Part shown: positions 24,101 to 33,100 of the stretch, piece after piece
How positions within the stretch are numbered: position 1 is the stretch's first letter
Layout: the number at the start of each line of letters is the position of its first letter
Origin: Nematostella vectensis
Lineage: Eukaryota > Cnidaria > Anthozoa > Actiniaria > Edwardsiidae
Assembly (NCBI RefSeq): GCF_932526225.1
Contig: NC_064043.1
Span: 12,460,085 to 12,524,084 of the forward strand
Direction: 5' to 3'
DNA: 64,000 nucleotides
Program-made: the position numbers and the translations under genes
The notes under the pieces: generated by a model
Seen by the model: the letters and a program-made list of their open reading frames with translations, nothing else
Databases searched by the model: none
What the model was told of the DNA's origin: nothing

Positions 24101-27100
24101 GACAGCCACAACCAGTTGCCCGCGTTTAAGCTCCATTCTGCATCTAGCTGAAGCTCATCAAACGCTTTGAATCCTTCTTCCCAACTGACCCACAAACAGC
24201 CACGAGTCAGGAAACAGCCAACTGCTTGCCGAGCCAAATGATGGATCCAGCCTTCCTCTCGCAACTGTCGCATTATTGCATCAATCCACGGGAAGCCCGT
24301 TTTGCCCTCTTTCCACCGTTCAAGACCCTCTTTGTTTTCTTCCCAAGGGAATTGAAGGGAGATGGGATTGTTTTCCATATTACAGAAGTTGGAATTTGCG
24401 GATGACAGGTAGAAGTAAAATTCCCTGCGAAGTAAGCTTTCAAATACAATCACTGGTGCTTCCATTTTGTAGTTCTGGGGAATTTGAAAAAAAAAAAAAA
24501 ACATTCAGAGAAGTTAAATGGTTCTCTTCTTGGACGATTACTTCGACGTAATTCGTAAAACTTAGAGTACATTTGGTACAAATAGGAGGACGTCTGTATG
24601 ACAATTAACAGTTCTATGATAGAACTTTGTACCTAAAGAAAGAAATCCTAATTCTTCTTTGATTCATAATCCCAAAGAACCAGCCTGCCATTAGACGCGT
24701 AGCTAGAACTTTACGTTTTCAAATAAGTCTATAGACTAATCTGAGATTTATCCATATCTTCCTGTATTTAGTAGAAATATAACGACTCCAGAATATATTC
24801 CGATACTACCATTTGGCAATTTTCTATTTCTATTTGAACTGAAACCTAAAATAGGTGTATGTGCTAGCAAGGGATAAACCAATTTCTTTGGGAATTTGGC
24901 GTTTTGTTACACAAAATTAGCATTGTTATAGAAGGGTTATCGTATTGAGCTGTCACGGTGGTAGCTTCGCCATGTGATCTGACTATAGCTCTGTCACAGA
25001 ATTACTGACTAACCTGTGAGTAAGCATTCTTGAGCTCTTTATAGACGTGACGAGGTGACACGCAACCAAACCTTAGGTACGGGTCTAGGTGAGGTTTGCG
25101 GACCTGTAACATCTCTGCGCAAATAGGAGGCTGTATGAAATTCTGCTTCGTTGCCTGGAAATAAAAAAAAAAGGATTATATCGATATCTGTCGTAAGGTT
25201 TGCTTTCTATGATCATAGTGTTATTTCTTAACTGAGTGTTTCCAAAAGTATACAGTCATTTGGATTGTGAGGAAATGTTTTATGTTCAAGGCTGTTCAAG
25301 TTAAAAGAATTTTGATAACATTGACGGCTTGGCTTTAATTTCTATAATGAAAACTCTTATTGTATTGGAACGTCGAAACATTCACGCCTTTTTCTAATTA
25401 TAAGATAGATGGAATTTCATCATTGGTTCAAGCAAATTTGCTAATGATATGATATATCCTTTTGCATAGTTACCTAGCTGGTAGTCTTTAAGATAATCAC
25501 TTAAATCATTAATCTCACCTCAACGACGTACAGCTTGAGCCTCTCCAATCCTGCACCCTCCCCTCCCTTCCAGTAAGCATCACAAGTCACTTTCTTTGGG
25601 TTGATTCCAAGTTCGTGCAGTGTAGGCACGTCAAAGTTACTCCCTGATGTCTCAGGCACAGACAACCGGGTCGGATGACACATTCTCCAGTCAATCAAAT
25701 CAACTGGTTCTTCGGGTGATCCCAATTTGTCGATAAATGTCAAGAACCCGTCCCATGTTGCATACGAATCACTCTCGTAGAGCTCTTCAAACACTGTTTC
25801 CACATCATAGAGAGTGTGTGATACCCTTTGGATTACCTCAACCCCTAAGTTTTTTGCCAAGTGCGTGACAACTGCATCCCTCTGTTTTGCTGGCGGCTCA
25901 GAGTCGTACTCTAACGTTAGACGCTTGATGTTCCATTGATCGAGAAGCTTGGGCATTTCCTGGACAGGCTGACCACGGACAACGAGAAGGCGGGACCCAA
26001 GGGATCTGAGATTGTAGTCAAGATCACGCAGACTTTCCAGCAGGAACCACCAGCGATTGGGGCTGAGGTTCGAACGCTGGACAGACGCTGGATCTAGGAA
26101 GTAGACGCCATAAAAGGCTTGACAATTCTTGAAGGATTCCAGGAGTGCCGGGTTATCGTGCAGACGGAGGTCTTTCCTGAACCAGTGCATGCTGGCGATA
26201 CCGAGACTTGGACAATCTGAAGAAAAAAGGATCCGTTCTTTCATGCCGCTGAGAATGGATATGCTGGACGTTATTATATTCAGGAGAGTACAATTGCAGC
26301 GTGATCGGCAATCAAAATCAAATCAAAACTCTACATTTGAAGAGTTCAAAATGCTAAAAACTACCACACAATGGGATGGGTCGATGGGTTGAGAAAACTT
26401 TCCATTACCTGGAATGTTGTCTTGTTGCTTACACATGGATTGTAAGGCCTGAATATTGATCTTTCGCTGCTCTTTGTGGTCTACCAGTGGATAGGGATAA
26501 TCATCACCAATCACACACTGGGTGTCTCTCTGTATTTCCTCTGGTGCAGTCCAGGGTGCATGGATGAATTCTGAAGGAAAGCTGGCCAACTCCGGAATGT
26601 ACTTTCTGCATCCAATACAACAAAAATAACACCATTTACCGCATTTCAAATCGACATATTGCAATACGGCTTTCCTTTTAGAGAAAGGCGCTTTAATGTC
26701 TAATGTCTCATTAACAACATCTCAATGCAAAAACTACCAATTGAATCGCTGAAGCTCTATTTCCATTTATTTGAAATTTGATTGAGAGAACCCAGGAAGC
26801 TTTTGGAAAGAGAGTTGGGGAATTGTTTGGAGGGGGTCCCAAAAATATTGAAAATTGCAGTATGAAAAGAAAACGATAGAGGGCAAGACGACAAATAAGG
26901 CAGAATAAAGGAGATAGAAGAAGTGCTTAGCACACTCCAAAAGGCCGTACCTTATATATTTTCCAGACGGGTCGATCGCTTTCCCGACATCTACTGGGCA
27001 AAAGTACGGTAGGGGACCATCAGCTAACATGCTATTTGACATGTTGAGCCAGTTGAACGCGTTTCGGCTCCACCCAGCATCTAGCATCAACTCTCCAAAT

Positions 27101-30100
27101 AACTGAAACAAAATGAAGTATTGACGAATCAGATATACGTAATACTCGATTACATTAAATTATGGCATTCGTTTTGAATCGAATCGGTAGGAAGTGGTAT
27201 CGCATGTGACATCGTATTTTCCATGTTCACGGTCTGCGTATTCTTTAGGCCCTTTATGTCCCCATGCCAAGTGTCCCCCAAGTGTCCCCAGAAACACCCA
27301 ACAGCCTGCTGTGCATACCTTAAACCCCTCTTCCCAGCTTTGCCAGAGTGTCCCCCATGTCAGGAAACACCCAACAGCCTGCTGAGCAACATCATGGACC
27401 CAGCCTTCTTGGCGCAGCTGCCGAATGATAGCATCAATCCACGGGAACCCTGTCATCCCCTGTGAATTAGATAACGAAACGAATAAGCATAATTAGGACG
27501 ACATTACTGCATTTAATTTATATGAAATAAGAAGCATGTTTATGGTCAATTTATGGGAATGTTTTTTTTACCCTGTGAATTAGACCATGAAACTATTGAG
27601 GCGAAATTGTATGACCAAATTTTGCACATGAGAGTAATTAAGTGTCAAAGCAATCCATTGCAACTTTGTTTTACCCTAGAACTAATGAGGCTAAATAGAG
27701 TGGATCGTCCATATTTTCTTTATAAATATGTAATGAAAGGGTAAGTTTTGCGGGTTGCCATGCCCGCTGTGCCTAAAAAAATATTAAAAGAGTGAAAGAT
27801 GTAAATGGTTACATGACCAACTTGTAGGTGGTAATCTAGGTATGTAAACTACAATTGCCCGTGTGAGTTTTTAGGCAGAATCGTGAACCACATGAATGCA
27901 CCCGGGGCCACCACATGGGCCACGTGATACAACTTATTTGACCGAAACGACAAAGTATTTTGTACCGATCGCATATTCACTTTGTCATTATTAATGTTTA
28001 TTGGCAACTTTCTAATTCAGTGAGGTAACGTACATATCAATATTTTGAACATTGAAATAAAAATTTCATTGTCCGTATATCATTTCATGCCTTCGCGAAT
28101 AAATGGATCAATCTTTATTATAGGATAGATAGAATTTCACAGTGATTTGAATAGATTTAGTTCGATACTCGGTGTTATCATCGCGGAAAACCCGCTCAGT
28201 TCGGTGATCGGGCGCCATTTTGTATTTTGAGCCGCGCGGTTACTGGGGATAAGCGCAAAAACGGATGCAGGGGGGGGGGGGGGCTGAGAAGAGCCGGTTT
28301 TCCGCGATGATAACACGAAGTACCGCCGGCAAGCAGGGTATACTGAAATGCAGATCACATTTGCATTGTTGTAAACTCGTATCAGTAAAACAGTTTTCAC
28401 ACAAGTTACGACGATGACACACACAATCTAGCTAAATTTACGCGAGTTTTTTAAATTTCGTTAGTTGCCAAGGTAAGATACAAGATAACAAACCTGTCGT
28501 AGTCTTTCCAAGATGGCCTGGTCACTTCGCCATGGGACTTGAAGACAGTACGAGTTTCCTTCTGTCTTGTGCATGTCAGGGTTCCGGCTGCCGAGTAGAA
28601 ATGCAAACTCTCGCCACAACAAACTTGAGAAGAGACGAGGTGGAGCGGATCTCTTTGTAGTCTGAAAAAGAGTCAAGTATTTAAGACAACCCTCTACAGG
28701 TACGAGTGTTTTTTTCGGTCACCGCAAGTCTGACAGTAGTCATGTATGGTGTTTCAATTTTAATCTGGAAATCTTTATTTTCTATTCAAAAAACTTTATT
28801 CGGACGTGCAAAAAATTACTTCGAACTAGTTAAAAGGCACAGTTTTTATAAAGGATTTCAATTTCTATAGCCTTTTAGTTTCAAATTTTGACTTTCACTG
28901 CAGTGCAAACAGCATCGATCCAATTTAAACATAAATTAAAAAAACATAAACTCCAATAGTCGATTTTCTCGATATTATATAAAAAAAGCATTTTGTTTGT
29001 TGGCATGTTGGGTTATTTGTTATTTTTGAGCGCTCTTAGCATCCGTGGCTTTAACACATTGACCCCTCAACCGGCCTGTACCGGCTTTGGGAAGTACCCA
29101 CAACCCAAAAAATTCATAAATTCAAAATAAACACAACAAGATGAAGATACTCAGGCATCAGTCTAAGGGATAAATGGTCTTGCAGATATGCATCCAACCA
29201 AGGTGTTGGCATCTACTCTTAAGTTCTTTGACAAATCTCAAATCGAACAAGGAGAGAAAAGCAGAATCACCCCTCTCAATAAAACGCTCAAAATACCACA
29301 CAAGGAAGAGAGATCAGCAAACACAGCTCAAGACACAAATAGATACCTTTATTCTGATCCTCCAGGTACATTTCCTTGGCCTCAAAACACAATGTTCATT
29401 CCTTGAAGGATTGTACAACCACGAAAATATCTTTACGTATTGCAAAGCATTCTGGGAGATCCAGGGGAAAATTCACGAGGGGAGGGCCAGTCAACACTCC
29501 TCTCCCCAAAGTCAGATGGTTTTTTATAAGTCTTTTCACCCCAAAGCCAAACAAATCAATTCCAGGTCATACAGACCCAGAATAGCAGTGTAAACAATTT
29601 TGCAATCAATTTGGTTTCAGAAAAGACAGCATTTAGGAGAGCTGTGGTGATTCATTAGAAAATTATTTTCTCATCCGGGCAAAGCCAAACAAGAAAAAAT
29701 CATCATGAATCCACCTTTGCTTGCAAATATCCATAAGCAAAGCACTCAATTATGCCCCAAAAGACTTCATGATGTCCTGAGACACTCTCCTAATATGCTC
29801 ATAGCTGTATTTTTGATGAAAAATACAAGCAACCATCAACTTGTGCTGGCTTCAGCACATCGACGAGGGATTAAAAGTGGGGACCGCAAAGCACTGTTGG
29901 AAAGCTTGGATACCGCTGACTAGGTGCAGCTGTGTTTGACTTTGACGGGCTGTATAAAACTCAGAATAGGGGGGGAGGTATCTGTTTTCAGTCTGTTTTT
30001 TGTAAATTCAGCTCCAAAAAAGCCAGGAGTCAATGGGTTAAACGACATAAAGCCCTCCCGTTCGCTTACTTTTCACCTATCGCGTCTCTGTTCTCTCGAG

Positions 30101-33100
30101 TGTTGAGACACGACAAAAGCTCTGATAGCAAGGCAACAGAGTCCGAGATGGTTGACACAAGAGAATGTTGATATGGTTGTTTTTGTAGAACTTTAGCTTC
30201 AGGTATGTTATTAGGGTCATGCTACTCTGTCTTATCAGACCAAAACCATTGCTCATGCAATTCGGTGGATCTTAAAAGCTGAATTAGACAGCGCGTATAG
30301 GTCGTATGCGACTTGCCTGCAACAGCCCTACAACTCCAGTCGTAGAGTGTAAATCAGCCAACGACTCGTGCTTTCTAAATCAGCCTTAAACAGCCGATCT
30401 TCTGAAGGGCTGGCTTTTAAATAATCGATACGAGCCGGTTGGCACACTGAAGCTTACAATTTATTTTTTAGAGTTGAGAAAAAAAAAAGGATTGCAAACG
30501 CCTCCGATTATATGAAAACAGTCTTCACAGACAGGTTTCACACTATTAAATCCCGCCGTTTAAGAAAACAAAATTTGACCCAAAAAAATAGAGAACAAAA
30601 AGCACTTTCGTTAGTAGTTAGTAGAACAAGAATATCAAATATATATAATAAATATCTGACATGAATATCACCTGCGCAAAAGCAAAAAGACTAAAATTTG
30701 AATGGGGCCTCCTTGAATTAAAAATTGAATGTGCAGGTGAAATTGTCAAGCTCTTGAAAACAAAATTCCAAGCCTGATTGAAGCTCTCTTGCCTTTTCTT
30801 TTTTATTATATTTTGACATTCAAACAAAGCGAACCACCTTACCAAATAAGAATGAAGCATCGGGGATAAAAAGCTTGACTTTCTGCAGCAGTTTCAATTG
30901 CGGCTTTTACTAAGAAAGACGCCTATCTAGTCCTTACATAAGATGGATAAACAGCATTGGCCACGTGCCGGCGGAAAAAGAATGATTTCCGCACATGCGG
31001 CGAAAAGCGTTTTGCCCTCCAGAACACCCACGTAATCATGTTTGTGTCTAGTTTTCACAACCCAGGACGCACTGCTATGTATTTTTCATCAGTAAAATGT
31101 CCTAAATTAAATTAAAATTTCTCTAATTCATCTTGTAAATGTGCAACAATATAAAGCGTCGAAAATTTAGGGGTTGCACGAAATCGAAATTAAAAACAAA
31201 TATTAAACACAGCCATGACCCTATTGGTCATCTCCTTATAATTGTTTGAACAAATTGTGAGGGGCATCACGCCCTGCTACGGCTCTGAGCAAGGAGATCT
31301 TTTCTTCGGGGAGACCTCCGTAAAACGTTTCGCCAAGACTATTCAAATTTTCAGCGGTAGGTTATTACATTTTATTCGATATGTAATTCCTAGTGTATCT
31401 CCTTATTTCATGAGAAATTTCAACAACATAAAGTTGTTGGGCGTCTGCACTAGCAACTCTTTGCACCAATAAACTGCATTTTTCAATGGAAAGATGCAGG
31501 TGGAGATGTAAAGAGTTGCCAACTTGAATAAATGGATAACGGCAATAGACGTGCCGAAGTCATATCCGCACGTTCAGCAAAAAGATTTTTGCAACTACCA
31601 CGTCATCAGGTTTGTGTCTATTTCTCACAGCCCCTACCTTCCCCCTTCCTAAGTTTTGCCACGCGTCAATCCAAAAGCCAGTTTCCAAGCAAATGCAGCT
31701 GACCACCAGGGGCGTACGCAGCCTATAGGCCAGCAGTCACTGGACTGCAAAAAAAAATTTGGCGATCTTATTTGCATTTAGAGGGGAAAAAATAAAATGT
31801 TTACTCATTCATTTTTATGTACGAAGTTTTTTTTTATATATGATGAGGATAAAAACTATAATTTTCTTAATTTTGTTAGTCTACAGATGATTTCCAAACA
31901 TTGTTATCTCGTTGAGTGCCACGCGACGACTAAAGTCCTATCGAAGATGACAGAGGATCGTGTAATATTCTGAAAAGTCTGACGCAATGACGCCAATTTC
32001 AAACCCAAAAGCGGGAGCTTTCAGTTTCTGAATGCTTTGACTGCAACTTAAAAATCCTGCGTACGCCCCTGACAACAAACGGTTGTAGACAGAGCTTTCA
32101 ACTGACAACTAACGGTTGTAGACAGAGCTTTCAACTCACAACTAACGGTTGTAGACAGAGCTTTCAAGTGACAACTAACGGTTGTAGACAGAGCTTTCAA
32201 GTGACAACTAACGGTTGTAGACAGAGCTTTCAAGTGACAACTAACGGTTGTAGACAGAGCTTTCAAGTGACAACTAACGGTTGTAGACAGAGCTTTCAAC
32301 TGACAACTAACGGTTGTAGACAGAGCTTTCAAGTGACAACTAACGGTTGTAGACAGAGCTTTCAAGTGACAACAAATGGTTGTAGACAGAGCTTTCAAGT
32401 GACAACTAACGGTTGTAGACAGAGCTTTCAAGTGACAACTAACGGTTGTAGACAGAGCTTTCGACTGACAACTAACGGTTGTAGACAGAGCTTTCAACTG
32501 ACAACTAACGGTTGTAGACAGAGCTTCCGACTGACAACTAAACGGTTGTAGACAGAGCTTTTAACTGACAACTAACGGTTGTAGACAGAGCTTTCAACTC
32601 ACAACTAACGGTTGTAGACAGAGCTTTCAAGTGACAACTAGCGGTTGTAGACAGAGCTTTCAACTGACAACTAACGGTTGTAGACAGAGCTTTCAAGTGA
32701 CAACTAACGGTTGTAGACAGAGCTTTCAAGTGACAACTAACGGTTGTAGACAGAGCTTTCAACTGACAACTAACGGTTGTAGACAGAGCTTTCAAGTGAC
32801 AACTAACGGTTGTAGACAGAGCTTTCAAGTGACAACAAATGGTTGTAGACAGAGCTTTCAAGTGACAACTAACGGTTGTAGACAGAGCTTTCAAGTGACA
32901 ACTAACGGTTGTAGACAGAGCTTTCGACTGACAACTAACGGTTGTAGACAGAGCTTTCAACTGACAACTAACGGTTGTAGACAGAGCTTCCGACTGACAA
33001 CTAAACGGTTGTAGACAGAGCTTTTAACTGACAACTAACGGTTGTAGACAGAGCTTTCGGCTCACAACTAACGGTTGTAGACAGAGCTTTCAAGTAACTG

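Noticed and set aside
10140-26244. Each PHR unit as an independent cryptochrome gene
   Set aside because: Units 3-8 have no ATG ahead of the PHR core, and every junction shows well-placed phase-1 splice sites. Only unit 9 has a natural stop. Short read-through stops after the donors keep this as a weak alternative.
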